A stretch of 64,000 nt of DNA from Viridothelium virens (GCA_010094025.1 ML991837.1:62001-126000); one strand, 5' to 3'. Shown: positions 35,214 to 47,283, counted from the stretch's first letter. The notes: generated by a model from the sequence alone, not told the origin. A program made the numbers and translations.

Positions 35214-37063
35214 CCATCGTCACAACAATTCGTGCCGGGGGAGCCTGTAGGTGCTGGACGCCTTGGAATTCCGCGGCCCTCTAGACCTGGCAACATGTGG
35301 GTAACTCGATGAATCATCAATGCGATTGGACGTTCTGGGTTAGCAAAAATGGGAAAGGGTCTCGAGTTCCGAAATTACAAGATCGCCAACCCTTGAGAAA
35401 CAGAGTTCCGGTGATGCATGTTACAGCAAGTCACAGCGGTGGCGAGATGTTCCTGCCCATCACGAGCACAGGACCGTCTGTTTACGAGAGCATTGAAGCG
35501 TCTCCTGTCATACGGGTATGCTCGGCCAGTCGTACTCGAGGGCGAGACAGAGGGATCGTCATTTCGCCTGTAAGCGGGACAGGGGGGGGGAAAGGTTTCG
35601 TGTTGAGGAAGATCATCAGTCTCAGCACGTTCTCCGCCTCCGATCGATTGCCAACAAGAGCGCAAGATGACATGATGAATCTCGCAGGGTGGCGTTTGAC
35701 AATCCGAGTTGGAGCACCCAGCTACATGGTAAGGGAGAGGGCGCTTCTGACGCTCATGACTCTTGAGCGCAGGGAACCGCGTTGATGGGTTTCAGTGAAA
35801 CGCACTACAGGTGCAGCAGCACGTGGCTGTGGACCAATGAGATTTTTCTATATTTGGTAAAGGGAGATCAATATATTGGGCTCGTGGCATAGATCGCCTA
35901 GTCAAAATGACCCTTGGGATATAGCACTTATAGCGCTTGATAAAGCATGGGTCTATATTGAGATCATCTCGTGAGGCCATCTCATGAGGCTTTCGGTGTA
36001 GCAGCAAGGCAGCATTAGATCAGTAAGCACTCGGTCCTGCAATGAGGTTCAAACCGACCGCCAAGACTGATTCTCCTTTACGATGATGGAGGCGGAGCTC
36101 TGTGTTATTGAGTAATCTGATTGTATCTGGCTTGAAGTGAAGAACGAATTTTATGGTCGTTTTTGATGACTGTGAATGAATTAGAGCATGTGAAGTATTC
36201 GATGGTTTGTCGATTTTCCCCACAACATTCTGCTTGCTGTCGCATCTATTGTCCCCCATTCGCTGTTGTCATCAGGGACACTGCTATTGAAGCTTCTCTT
36301 AAGACGCAATGCGAATCCAAGAGAATGAAGCATAAAGACTTACTCTCCAGTCGATGAATCAGACATAAGGATCAGAAAGCCTCTACTTATGAGCACAAGC
36401 TGTGGGATGAAATAAGGCCCACCGACTCAGTCAATAGCCCAACGAAAGACCAGTGCTATCCTTCGAAGAGACTTTGCAATCTATCTAGCATTCAGTATCA
36501 ATCTTATGGGCTTTTCACACCGCATCCGCTATGGCCAGCAACGCGCATGACATTTCAAAGATCTCACCTTCGCCTTAGTACCCTACTACGACCTCGTAAA
36601 CACTTCAACTACACGCACCCTATGTTTCGATCATCGAGAAGACTTCCGGCAACAGTACCAGTCCATCTTGATGCAACACTGATGACTCTTTAGCTCCGGG
36701 AGGCGTTCTTGGCGAGGCGTTGGGTGACAACGGCCCGGTCCGTGGAAAGCCCCAAGAAGTCGATTCAGATGTGTTTCCGCGCACATATGGAGCCCCCATC
36801 AATCACCGGAGAGAGGCTTCTTGGCGTGTGGTTGCCAGTGAAGGGCGCCGAAAGCTGCGGGAGAGCCTTGTGAGTCAGTATCTTCGCCAAAATTTGCCTT
36901 GATGGGAGGATCTGGGACTCCACCTCCCCTACAGGAACTCTTGCAAGATATTTGAAGAGTTTTCTTTTTGAGGGAAATCGAATCTGTTGCCTTGAGATGT
37001 GCAAGCCGTGTTGAGAGCAGATGTGAAGGCCAGATGCCTTGATCTGTACAGACCTGGTCTCTC

Positions 37064-37540
37064 ATGATGTTGATATTCCTGTTGGTGTTGCTAGAAGCAA
37101 CGAATGGTCGTTCTCGACGTTGCAATGCGAGCCCCTTGTGGATTTTCGAATGTCCTATCGCTGAAAGACTGACATCGAGATATGTCGAAATTAAGCCGGA
37201 CGAGATTCTTGACAGTCAAGAGGGCGTTAGAAGTGTGCAGGCTTCAGCTGACGGGCCGGAGAACTTTCGCGCCTCGAACTCATATCAGGGCGTTTCGTCC
37301 TTCACCCATTGTAAGTCAGGTAGTTCAGGCCGACATAGTATGATGACTCTCGCATCTTCTACTTACTCTCACAGCAGCGGACAAGCTCGTATCACTTATC
37401 AGGGCTGTGAGGACTGGAGATTTCAGATCCTGTCGCCTATGACCCTCAAATATTTCATTCAGCTGCGCTTCGAGTCTAAACTGCTTTTCGGACAAAACAA
37501 AGGATCTCTTCTCGATTTATATTTCTTTTTCTCATCATGA
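37064..37540 (+). CDS. hypothetical small secreted-type protein (weak)
   Basis: Single open frame of 158 aa. Its N-terminus MMLIFLLVLLEATNG resembles a signal peptide, followed by about 140 residues with four or so cysteines and no recognisable domain. It ends in an aromatic, hydrophobic tail (LLDLYFFFSS) that is unusual for a secreted effector. It is the best candidate in an otherwise empty region, but a chance frame of this length is plausible. There is no splice or neighbour support. Confidence 0.2.
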   Translation: MMLIFLLVLLEATNGRSRRCNASPLWIFECPIAERLTSRYVEIKPDEILDSQEGVRSVQASADGPENFRASNSYQGVSSFTHCKSGSSGRHSMMTLASSTYSHSSGQARITYQGCEDWRFQILSPMTLKYFIQLRFESKLLFGQNKGSLLDLYFFFSS

Positions 37541-37682
37541 TCTGTCCGCACAACTTAAATATGACGGATAAGTATTTGCAGTTCTGGTCTTGGCTCTTCT
37601 CCATGCAAACCGGATTCTGACAACAAAATTGACAATTGCAGTACCAAAATGGCCCGCTTCTCATATTTCTGTGACTTCATAT

Positions 37683-38858
37683 CTACTCCGCGATCTGATA
37701 AACCACCTTCTTCCCACTCACCTTCCCGTTCCTCATGTCATCCATACCCCCCAAAATGCCTTGCAACCCACCTTTCCTAACATCCTTACTATGTGGGATA
37801 ATCTTCCCTTCCGCCAACAATTGCGTCGCCGCATTCGCAAACTTCTCCTGATACTCAACGTCCTCCGGCGCTACATCAAACGCCGGTCCTCCTGGGCCCA
37901 TTGTGAACTTCTCCCCGAAGACCGAGTATGCGAGCGTAAAGCTGTGCGTCACGTCTTCACGGGGGAAATTCTCGACCGGGAGAATGGCGGAGTAATGGGG
38001 CTTGTTGTCTTTTGGAGGGTAAGGGTGCGTAGACGGCGCAGTGGAGCTTGAGAGCGCGTCGCAGCAGATTTGGGGAGAGCTGCCTTCGGAGATGCAGTCG
38101 AGGGCATAGAAGAGATTATTGTTGGTGTAGGCGCGGATATCGGCGCCACAGGTCGGCGAGTTATAGTCGAAGCATTTCGATGCACCAAGGGATTCGCAGT
38201 ATTGGAAGTTGTGGGGGGAGCAGGTCACAATAGGGTCGAGATTGGAGCTGTGAGATGAGAGAGGTCAGGCAAGATCAGTCATTGATCGCGTCGAAACTAT
38301 AGTAAGTCGGATGGGGGGGAAATGAGATGAGACTCACAGCTTCGCAAATTGTATCGCCATCGCCCCGGTCGCTGAGCTCCCACCATAGATCAGAATTGGA
38401 AACTTTTCCTTCGCCGGCGCATTCGGCCACGGCAGATTCATCTTCTGATACACTGCCGAACCCACCGTCGCCACACCCACTCCGAATGTGGCTGCATCCT
38501 CATCACTCACCCGATCCGGCACCAATATCTGAATGTCTCCCTTCGCAATCACATACTCGGCGAAGGCGCCATCCTCGATGTTCATTGCATTAGCACCATG
38601 GACCAGGCCGGCGACCCGATCACCTTTCTTGAAGGGCTTCTTAACCTCGGCGCCGACATCGACAACTACGCCGCTAAGGTCGCAGCCGACGGTTGCCCCA
38701 GGTTGGGCCAACATGTGAACGTGTTTCCAGTCGGTAGGGTTGAGGGCGACGTAGCGAGTCTTGATGAGGATACATTTTGGGGGAAGCTTAGGAATTGGAA
38801 CTTCTTGCACGGTAGCTTCACCTTGGGAGACGATTTTGAGGGCTTTCATGGTAGACAT
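37683..38858 (-). CDS. zinc-type alcohol dehydrogenase / trans-enoyl reductase-like protein
   Basis: NAD(P)H-dependent oxidoreductase of the medium-chain family; substrate unknown. Two exons, 38858-38338 and 38247-37683, join in phase 2 across a 90-nt intron; 361 aa. The GroES-like domain has ALNPTDWKH, GCDLSGVVVDVG and GDRVAGLVHG. The Rossmann domain begins LIYGGSSATGAMAIQFAK, and the splice falls just after it, leading into SNLDPIVTCSPHNFQYCESLGA. The Cys/His ligands of classical zinc ADHs are not evident, as in ToxD/LovC-like enoyl reductases. Such proteins act in polyketide tailoring or as general quinone/enoyl reductases. No polyketide synthase lies in the window. It sits upstream in order of two other minus-strand metabolic genes. 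Confidence 0.9.
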
Positions 38859-39460
38859 GGTGGTGGTGATACGTAGGCTCAGTGTTGACTCTTTTCCGAA
38901 TTAGGAAATTGTTTGCGGGGCTGCTGGACACGGTAGGCGCGGTAAGATATGCTATGAGCCTTCAGACTGGAGACTTGACTATGCTATATACCGGCGGACT
39001 CAGGAGGAACAACGTTGCTCAGAAGCCTACTCATTTATCCCCACCAGTTGTCTAGTCGCTTTTCTAGTCATCCTACGATCTCCCTCGAAAGATTGGTAAT
39101 CCAATGAGACCTGAGCACCGCGGTGAAGTCAGAAATGCTAGGAGAATGCCCCACCATGGTTTCTTCCAGTTATGAGCTCACTGGCTAGGTGCATTGACGT
39201 CATGGCCTAAAATCCTAATATCTTACCCCACATCTAGCGCGTAGGAGGGCAAGCATCTGCTTTGAAGGAAAATCCAACAAGGGATGTTCGGCGATACAAG
39301 CACAGACTTAGAGGAGTTACGGCACTGTGCCACCGTGCCACCGTACCATTAGTAATTGAGAGAATGGGTATCGATTGATTTCGAAGAAAATAGCGAGATA
39401 TCTCCGTCCCAGGCAGTTACGCCGCAGTGATCCAATCTCGCTTCCACGCCGAAACTCATT
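38859..39460. promoter_or_regulatory. intergenic region with dehydrogenase promoter
   Basis: 602 bp between the transporter stop and the dehydrogenase start, both on the minus strand. It should contain the dehydrogenase promoter. A short direct repeat (GTGCCACCGTGCCACCGTACC) is visible near 39330. No gene is seen. Confidence 0.4.
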
Positions 39461-41427
39461 TCAGACCTTCTCCTGCCATCGATCTTCAATTGAATCCTCT
39501 CTCTTTACATTCTCGTTTGCCTTCTCTATCACAGACGCACGATGTTGCACAGCTGCGAAGCTCATCGCTCTGGGGTCGACAGAGGACGTCCTTCTCACCT
39601 CCTCGCGCTCATGCTCGATGTATGCAATCGGTCGCTTCTGAGAAATAGCATCTTTGTCCCTGAAGACGAGGACCTTGTGGTTCTCACGGAAGTATCGATC
39701 GAGATCTTCCAGTGTCCGACCAGCTGTCTCGGGATAGAAGAAGTACACAGTCGGAATAAAAGCGAAGTTGAAGACCGTCCAGATGATGTAGAACTTCCAT
39801 TGTAGGGTTTGGATTCCGATGGGTGTGATTTCAACCACTATGAGAAAGTCAGTAAATTCAGTATTGTGACTTGAGAGAGGTAAGACATACCCATGAAGTT
39901 GAAAGCCCAGTTGGTGGCTGTGCCCAGCGCAGCACCAACCGCCCGGTTGCTTAATGAGTTGATCTCTGTGGGATAGAGCCATGGTACTCCTTGCCAGCCG
40001 ATTCCAAAGAAGACGTAATATAGGAAGAAGAAGGCAATAGATGCCTCTGCGACCTTCTCCGCACCGCTATAGCCTGATTTCTCGGTATATCGGATACAAA
40101 TTGTAATGATGAGATAGCAGAAGAATTGGCCAGCAGCGGCATACATCATCATCTTCCGACGTCCCCATCTCTCGACGTTCGGGATACCGATGAGACTGAA
40201 TACGAGATAGCTGACGGAGTTGCAGGCAGCAAGCAGACGAGCCATTTTGTTGGTCAGGCCCACCGACTCGATCAGTACTGTCGGTAAATAGTACGAGGTT
40301 ACCTAGAGCGTAGTTAGTAGAGCAGACTAGATGGTATCGCAAAGTATACTCTTGTGTCAACATACATTTATGCCCGCGAGTTGCTGCATGGCCTGTGTGC
40401 CCATTCCAAGAAGGAGGCGACGAATAGTACAAGTACCACCTTGCTCGCCGGTGCGACCTCGCAAGAGGTCTCGCCAGAGAATTTGGTTTTCGCGTTCGTA
40501 GTTGACGGCCCACTGAATCTCCTTGGAGTCAGTAATGATGACTGGATCATCGATGTCTCGAGCTTCGAGATCAGCAAGGATCTGCTCCGCTTCATCGACA
40601 CGACCTTTTGCAATGAGCCATCTATATTGTCCATAAGCACTGCTACAAGTAAATACTGCCGCCTGTGTAGCTTACCGGGGCGACTCTGGAAGCCATGGTA
40701 CCGTTCCGAAGAGGATGAAGATAAAGACGAATTGGAAGGCTAAGGGAAACCTCCACCCAACCGGACCATTAACGTACGAAAAACCGAAGGTCATCCAGTT
40801 CGATAGAGAGAATCCAGCAATGTTCATAATCATTTCGATCACAATGAGTCGTCCACGCCAACTGGCTTTGGATGTCTCACCCTGCCAGACTGGTGCTGTC
40901 GATGTGTTGAGACCATTACCGATGCCTGCGATAATCCTGAGATATTTTCAGCATGAGAATCTTGCCGGGTGCTGTTTAGCATACCTTCCAACAATCATTT
41001 GAGCAGTGCTGAAAGCTGCAATCTGTAGTATAGCCCCAATACTCATGATGGTAGTGCCGAGGAGGATCGTCTTCTTTCGTCCAAGATAATCGCCAATGAC
41101 GAAGGCTCCAATGGCACCAAAGAAGCAGCCGACATCTGCCTATTTGTTAGCAAGACGGTTAGAGCGGGATTTCCAATACCATACCATAAAGAGCAGTAAC
41201 CGTTCCCACGAGCGAGGTATTGCCGTTTAAGCCCAGAGTATCCAGAAAGTCTGGCGTTACGATGACCCCACCTTGAGATAAAATCAGCACTGCCAACTGT
41301 CGTGTCAGGAGTTGTTAGACTGACCGAAGACTCCTTGGTCGTAACCAAAAAGCGTCATATCAGTAGCGCAGGCAACAGTGACCCAGAAGGTCAGCCATGC
41401 TCCTTGCATGCCAAAGTAGGGTTTCAT
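39461..41427 (-). CDS. MFS sugar transporter (sugar porter family)
   Basis: Plasma-membrane hexose or oligosaccharide permease with 12 expected membrane helices. Seven exons reconstruct cleanly: 41427-41325, 41271-41185, 41135-40985, 40936-40676, 40621-40366, 40302-39891 and 39837-39461, with introns of 48-63 nt; 548 aa. Sugar-porter signatures are GYDQGVFGG in helix 1, DYLGRKK after helix 2, GETSKASWRGRL in the cytoplasmic loop, PESPRWLIAKGR before the central loop, QQLAGIN in helix 7 and PETAGRTLEDLDRYF after helix 12. All exon junctions restore these motifs, so the model is strong. The ATG at 41427 directly precedes helix 1 (MKPYFGMQG). The substrate cannot be read from sequence. Confidence 0.94.
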
Positions 41428-42715
41428 ATTGAACGAGGATGAGATTGGAAGATGGAATAAAACAAGCGAGAGGGACACAAGGTTCACCAGACCCTCTTCG
41501 TCCAGCGACGGCTTGGACTGCTCACAGAAAGGAATATCATGTAGTTTATATACGCATTGGGCTCGCATCTTACCGACATATCAAGACGCATAGTAGCCGC
41601 ATAACGGCGCGTATAATGAAGACGACACGCGATCTCTTCCATGGTGAAGATGACGTTGAGGCGTGGGCTAGATCTACCATCCTATCATCTGGAGGCGGCA
41701 TCTTGCAGTGAACCCAGAGGCCCACAACATAAGGCTGGGGTTTGGATCTGGTGTCGGTGCATTGGATTGGTAGCATTGGCTCAACCCCGCAAATTCACTG
41801 GGGTTCCTTTGTAGATCCACACCCTAAAACAAGGGAGTGCCCATGACAGCCAGCGCAAGTTGCGCGAGATGTGGCTCGTCATTCGTGCAATTGGCAATGA
41901 GGCGTCGCAGAGATGCGTTTGAAGGTGGTTCGTTGATGGGCTTTGACCACTTCGACGGGCCTTTTCTCGGCCCTCAAGTCGCTGACCGTGGGGTTGAGAA
42001 TCTGGGGAAATATACGGAGGTACTTTGGGGGAGAGAGTGCGCCCCATTGGTCGTTCGCCGCGGACCGGAAGACCGCCGGGCGCCGCCGGGAATCCATGGC
42101 TGCACTACGAAAAGAAAGGAGTCATGTTATTCGATCACAGGCGTCTGAGCGTCTATTCAGCAGCATCTGTGCGCCTATGCGACTTCGTGCATCGCGTGCG
42201 CGATATAAAGAATGTTGAGAAATGGGTGGCAAACATTCAGTAAGTTTCGTTTAAACGATTTACTTCTTGCACTGATGGTGGAAAAAGAAAAGGGTCCCCT
42301 GGATGAAGAAAAAATAATATCGAAAGCCATGTTGAGATTGCTGTTTCTTGAAAAAAAAAGAAACGAATATGATAGCATTACCTTGGCTCGACTTCAAACC
42401 AGGCTTCTCATCATGGATTTGTAGCTTTCCATCCCGATTAATTCATGATTTGCACCCGTAGGTCCTTCAAAAATTCAACTTCACCCATCCTGCTGTCCCT
42501 GACCTAGGACAACCCGATGTCTTCTGCTTTTACATGCCTGTGGATATCAGCACCACAGTGAAATCCGCAATCTGCGCCACTATCGAATGAGCTCGAGATC
42601 CAGCTGTTCACTTCGACAGCCCCGCCCCTTAGGGAGGTAGTACCGCATCGAAGTCAGGCCAGAGAGAAGAATTTATTCAGAAATCTCCCACTTGGAATCT
42701 CACTCGGAATCTCAC
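41428..42715. other. intergenic region, transporter promoter side
   Basis: 1.3 kb between the transporter start and the stop of the cupin gene. It should carry the transporter promoter and the cupin 3' UTR. Open frames around 41780-42240 occur on both strands with no domain. Nothing else is seen. Confidence 0.4.
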
Positions 42716-43387
42716 TCAACTGCTCTTTGAACTTCTCAAGGTAGGCTCGTAATATTCGGGATAGGTAGTCTCATAACCCAAGATCCACTGTCCCACGACG
42801 ACTCCTTGAAACCAGCACATGAAGCAGCTGTACCAATATTTCACCCACTTCGGACCAGGAACGGGAAGTGCCGGAGGACATCTGAACTGGTGAAGAAAGG
42901 CATTGAGTTGATATACGCTTGGTGCCATGCGTGCTTTTTCACAGTCGGACAAATAGGTGAGAAAATTGCGAAAGAACATTTCTTCGCTTTCGTATTCGGG
43001 CCTGTCGTAACTTGCCTCAATCACCAGAACCTGATTCGGATCAAGATTTTCGAAACGGTGGTACTCCCCAAGTGGAATGAAGACTTTACGATCTTCTTCG
43101 CTCTTCGCAGAGGCCGAGACTGTAAATCGACGTTTTGTTGGATCGTCATGATATGGCATTGTCCAAACACCCGTTCCTTCGCGGACATAAAAATTCTCGG
43201 TCTGGCTATGATGGATATGCAGCAGAGGGTTCATGATGCGACTGCCGGCAGGGCACCATTGCTTTACAGAGTATTTGGAGTCCTTGGAAGTGAATTCACA
43301 CTTTGAACGGCCATCTTCGAGTGGAAAAGGATTTTGGTGCGCTACTCGGGTCCGTTGAGGAGACTTCGCTGCGAGGAAAGACAGCAT
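42716..43387 (-). CDS. small cupin-domain protein
   Basis: Single exon, 223 aa from the ATG at 43387. A cupin barrel is indicated by PLLHIHHSQTENFYVREGTG (HxH then E spacing, metal-ligand pattern) and a second motif, FIPLGEYHRFEN, that supplies the last His. The C-terminal 45 residues contain a hydrophobic aromatic stretch (YWYSCFMCWFQGVVVGQWIL) that could be a membrane anchor. Cupins of this form act as oxygenases, isomerases or decarboxylases; I cannot say which. It lies in the same orientation as the neighbouring transporter and dehydrogenase, hinting at a small metabolic group. An upstream 5' exon is possible but not needed. Confidence 0.85.
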   Translation of the reverse strand: MLSFLAAKSPQRTRVAHQNPFPLEDGRSKCEFTSKDSKYSVKQWCPAGSRIMNPLLHIHHSQTENFYVREGTGVWTMPYHDDPTKRRFTVSASAKSEEDRKVFIPLGEYHRFENLDPNQVLVIEASYDRPEYESEEMFFRNFLTYLSDCEKARMAPSVYQLNAFLHQFRCPPALPVPGPKWVKYWYSCFMCWFQGVVVGQWILGYETTYPEYYEPTLRSSKSS

Positions 43388-44269
43388 AATCAAGTGGTAT
43401 CACAACAGTAAGGTTTGCGTCGCCAGTGATCGTCTTGGTAGGATGACTGGCTCGACTGAATGACGTCTTCGAGCATCGACATGGGAGAGTACGGAGTGAG
43501 TGAAAAGGTTCGCTTCGTTGGAAATACCTCTGCCATCCTTATATGCCTGGGCGAAACCAACTTTCATCCCTGAATTCAGCTTGCTGCGCTTACGCGACGC
43601 AGACCGGTGTTGTACCAATCTCTGGAGGACACGGTTTCCCCAGTTGAAAAGCTACCCCACGCCTGTGACAAGAACCAACCAGAAAATTGACACTGTACCG
43701 ACAACCAAATCTCTTCAAGCATATGCTGTGGTTGCTTAGCAGCCTGGCATATCCTCTGCTTTAGAGGGGCATAAGTATCGCCCTGCGGCTGAGTTTAGAG
43801 TACTCTAAGACAGCACAGACACAGGAACAGGCTCCCAACACCGGCTGACATGCGGCAGTGGAGTTGATGAAGAAAGATCAACGGCGAGATGTTCTGTCAA
43901 TTAAATTGACAAGCCAATGTTAAAATGACAAGAGGCTTGAAGGTACGTCTATTATTGCCCAGGATTTGACCAAGTCTTTTGTCGGGTCGAACCTCGGCAT
44001 ATATCATAGGCGGCATCGACTCTACCGACTCTGTGACTCTCTCTCCACACGACGCTAAGCCGGCAACCTCAAACGCATCAACTGAGGCTTCCCCCATTAG
44101 ACCGAGGAACATCCGCTTGGCTAACCATTCCCTCGGCCAAGTCTGGGTTCTGGGCCAGGAATGGCACTTAGCCTGGCTACTACGAGCTTTGATCTGGCTC
44201 ACCATAGCTGCCGTACTCCGATCAGTTCCGAGTTATAGTTATTTGCTTGTGATCGTTTATTAAGGTTGG
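43388..44269. other. intergenic region between divergent cupin and isocitrate lyase genes
   Basis: About 0.9 kb upstream of both genes. Open frames at 43500-43739 and 43979-44263 (plus) and 43897-44205 (minus) overlap and show no family signature. It probably holds promoter sequence for both neighbours. Confidence 0.4.
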
Positions 44270-44404
44270 TCGTGCCCATGCTGTAAGGGCGATGTCATTA
44301 CGTCTTGAATCCTTTTATCCTCTTCTCCTTTCTCACCGTTTCTCCTCATTCTTGCATACATTTCCAATATCCTTCTTTAACGCCAATTGGTTTTTTCTAT
44401 AATC
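44270..44404 (+). promoter_or_regulatory. proximal promoter / 5' UTR of isocitrate lyase
   Basis: A C/T-rich tract runs through 44310-44350, as is typical upstream of strongly expressed fungal genes. CCAAT occurs at 44364 and within a palindromic CCAATTGG at 44383-44390, just before the ATG at 44405. The CCAAT boxes could bind the HAP-like complex; that role is inference. Confidence 0.4.
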
Positions 44405-46208
44405 ATGGCGTCCCTCGATGCTGAAGAGCAGGCATACCAAGCGGAGGTAAAGGCCGTGAAGCAGTGGTGGACGGATTCAAGATGGAGATACACACGACGG
44501 CCCTTCACTGCAGAGCAGATTGTAGCCAAGAGAGGAAACTTGAAGATCGAATACCCCAGTAACGCCATGTCTAAGAAACTCTGGAAGATCCTCGAAGGAA
44601 GATTTCAGGTATAAACAAGGGACCGCATGACGCAATTGCCACTCTACTAAAATTAGAGTAGAACAAAGATACCAGTTTCACATACGGCTGCTTAGATCCG
44701 GTCATGGTTACCCAAATGGCCAAATACCTCGATACTGTCTATGTTTCAGGTTGGCAGTGCTCATCAACTGCATCATCCACGGACGAACCTGGTCCAGATC
44801 TTGCAGATTATCCTTACGTATGTTTGAATGTACTTTATCATTGCAAGGAATGCTGATGCAGGTTAAGACTACGGTTCCAAACAAAGTCCAACACCTCTGG
44901 TTCGCACAACTCTTCCACGACCGGAAACAAAGAGAGGAACGTCTCACAACACCGAAGGACCAAAGAGCCAACGTCGCTAACACAGACTACCTCCGACCCA
45001 TCATCGCTGATGCCGATACCGGCCATGGCGGTCTCACCGCCATCATGAAGCTCACCAAGCTATTCGTCGAAAAGGGGGCTGCTGGTATCCACATCGAAGA
45101 CCAAGCCCCAGGCACGAAGAAATGCGGACACATGGCGGGGAAAGTCCTCGTCCCCATCAGTGAACACATCAACCGCCTCGTCGCTATTCGTGCCCAAGCC
45201 GACATCATGGGCTCCGACCTGCTCGCCGTCGCCCGGACCGACTCTGAAGCCGCCACCCTCATCACATCCACGATCGATCCACGCGACCACGCCTTCATCC
45301 TCGGCAGTACGAACCCGGCGTTGCAGCCGCTGAATGACCTCATGATTGCTGCTGAGGCGAGTGGTCAGTCCGGGGATGCACTTCAAGCGATTGAGGACCA
45401 ATGGACGGCGCAGGCCGGACTGAAGCTCTTCCCTGAGGCGGTTGTCGATACGATCAATGCGGGCGTGCATGTCAATAAGCAGGGGCTGATCAAAGAGTTC
45501 TTGGCGCAGAGTAAGGGCAAGAGTAACGCAGAGGCGCGCGCGATTGCGAAGGGGATTACGGGCGTGGAGATTTTCTTCGATTGGGATGCCCCCAGGACGA
45601 GGGAGGGCTACTATAGGTACAAGGGCGGCTGCCAGTGCGCCGTCAACCGGGCGGTGGCATATGCACCGTTCTGCGATTTGATCTGGATGGAGAGTAAGCT
45701 GCCCGATTTTGAGCAAGCCAAGGAGTTTGCCGAAGGCGTGCATGCTGTGTGGCCTGAGCAGAAGTATGTGTCTTCCAAGTATATCCCGGCTACTCAGCTC
45801 GTGGTCTATGTGAAAATTTGGATGAGTCACTGACATTCAATCTCTCTTAGACTTGCATACAACCTTTCCCCCTCATTCAACTGGAAAGCTGCCATGAAAC
45901 CCTCCGACCAGGAAACCTACATCAAGCGTCTGGCTCAGCTTGGCTTCTGCTGGCAATTCATCACCCTAGCTGGTCTCCACCAGACCGCTCTTATGGCCAA
46001 TAAGTTCTCCAAGGCATATGGCACACAGGGTATGCGTGCATATGGCGAGCTGATCCAGGAGCCTGAGATGAACGAGAAGGTTGATGTAGTGACACACCAG
46101 AAATGGAGCGGGGCAAACTATGTGGATAATCTACTCAAAATGGTGACTGGAGGGGTGAGCAGCACGAGTGCCATGGGGAAGGGGGTGACTGAGGATCAAT
46201 TCAAATGA
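44405..46208 (+). CDS. acuD: isocitrate lyase
   Basis: Cleaves isocitrate to succinate and glyoxylate, the first committed step of the glyoxylate cycle needed on acetate, ethanol or fatty acids. Four exons, 44405-44608, 44662-44817, 44868-45763 and 45851-46208, join in phase; 537 aa, the usual length. The junctions restore [34 protein letters not shown] and [16 protein letters not shown]. The active-site signature KKCGH lies at about residues 204-208. ADADTGHGG and [16 protein letters not shown] are also conserved. The C-terminus is TEDQFK, so no SKL-type peroxisomal signal is present. An acceptor 6 nt earlier than 44868 would add two residues. It fits functionally with the peroxisomal acyl transporter at 17.5 kb, but they are not adjacent. 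Confidence 0.97.
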
Positions 46209-47283
46209 AATAGAAGCTTCGCTTCGTCAATCTAAGACGTTATATTTAGATCCGTAGAATCACTCGATCATGATCTGATGCTGCAACCATGGCAACGTAA
46301 AGCACTTCGCACACAGACGGAGAGGCTTCAAAAAAATTGAGTAAATTGGGGGTATCTCTTTTTACTATTTTCCGCTCTCCTGCTAGCTCACCGTCTCTTC
46401 CCAGCCACTGCTGCAATACTATAATTTACCTGCACAAATAGACACCAGTACACTGGATCCGGATCTATATCTCTAGAAACCGCCGTTCTTCCCTATCGCC
46501 GACAAACAAACTCTTTCTCGCGAGGCCTTTGCCCCTCCTGCTAGCTGACAGTTATTAGACCCCCCCGCTTTCAATGAATAGAAGACTTTCCCCACGAATT
46601 GCTTTGCCGTTTACCGGAGCCCTCTCCCTTTCCCTTGATCAAGAAATTACACTAAGAACAGTCGAAGTGGGATGAAAGGAAAAAGGAAAAGTTCGCATCG
46701 CCTGACTGCAGCTTCGCTCACTCAATACCGCCGCTGCCGTACTCAGAAGAACACAAAAGAAAAAGAGGTGCGACAAGCAGTATGCTCCACCACCCGCTCA
46801 AACTCCTCGGCTCTCCTGATATAGACGGTAATGGCACGATGTATCAACAATGCTCTTCGAAGCCTCCACTCCGCCAAGAAAACCAGTAACACAAACAGAA
46901 AACAAACAAACAGACAGGAAAAAACCCCCCGAGTTGCTATCCCCATGCAGACGCCACCCAATGCAAGAATGCACCAACAGAAGAGGACAAAGGAGAAAGC
47001 AGAGACCGGAATGGGTGTGGCCAGAAAAATGCGACAACCGTTGTGATCGCCTCCCAAGCCTGCTGCTGCTGGGCGCAATAGACGCCAACGAACTCGAAGA
47101 ACGCGAGCACTTGCTTCGAACTCTTCCTCCAGCACCTCACCACAATCTTCCTTGCCAATCTTCAATGCCCCTCCCACCCCTCGCCCCACTTCCTCTCTCC
47201 GCTCCCCTTTCCTCCTTTCTTTCAGCCACCTAGATTCTCATCTCACACTCCCCACTCTCCAGCTCCTACCCCCCCACCAATCC
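46209..47283. other. convergent 3' region
   Basis: 1.07 kb between the stop codons of isocitrate lyase (+) and the kinase (-), so both 3' UTRs lie here. Overlapping short frames near 46750-47230 have no domain. No terminator-like structure can be claimed for RNA polymerase II genes. Confidence 0.45.

Larger units (their letters stand above)
27786..37063. other. gene-empty region, about 9.3 kb
   Basis: Upstream of the zinc-finger gene and far longer than any other spacer here. Open frames of up to about 180 codons exist on both strands (for example minus 28453-28986 and 30890-31372, plus 35297-35785), but they overlap each other in several frames, are rich in Arg/Pro/Ser as expected by chance in GC-balanced DNA, and show no domain or splice-linked continuation. 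The region holds long G or C runs, notably two G-quadruplex motifs near 34.5 and 35.2 kb. I found no transposon ends, no tRNA and no long internal repeats by eye. It may be a long regulatory region or UTR of the zinc-finger gene, or harbour noncoding transcripts. Confidence 0.45.

Noticed and set aside
39461-43387. Biosynthetic gene cluster with a polyketide product
   Set aside because: The enoyl-reductase-like gene has no synthase, cytochrome P450 or pathway regulator nearby.
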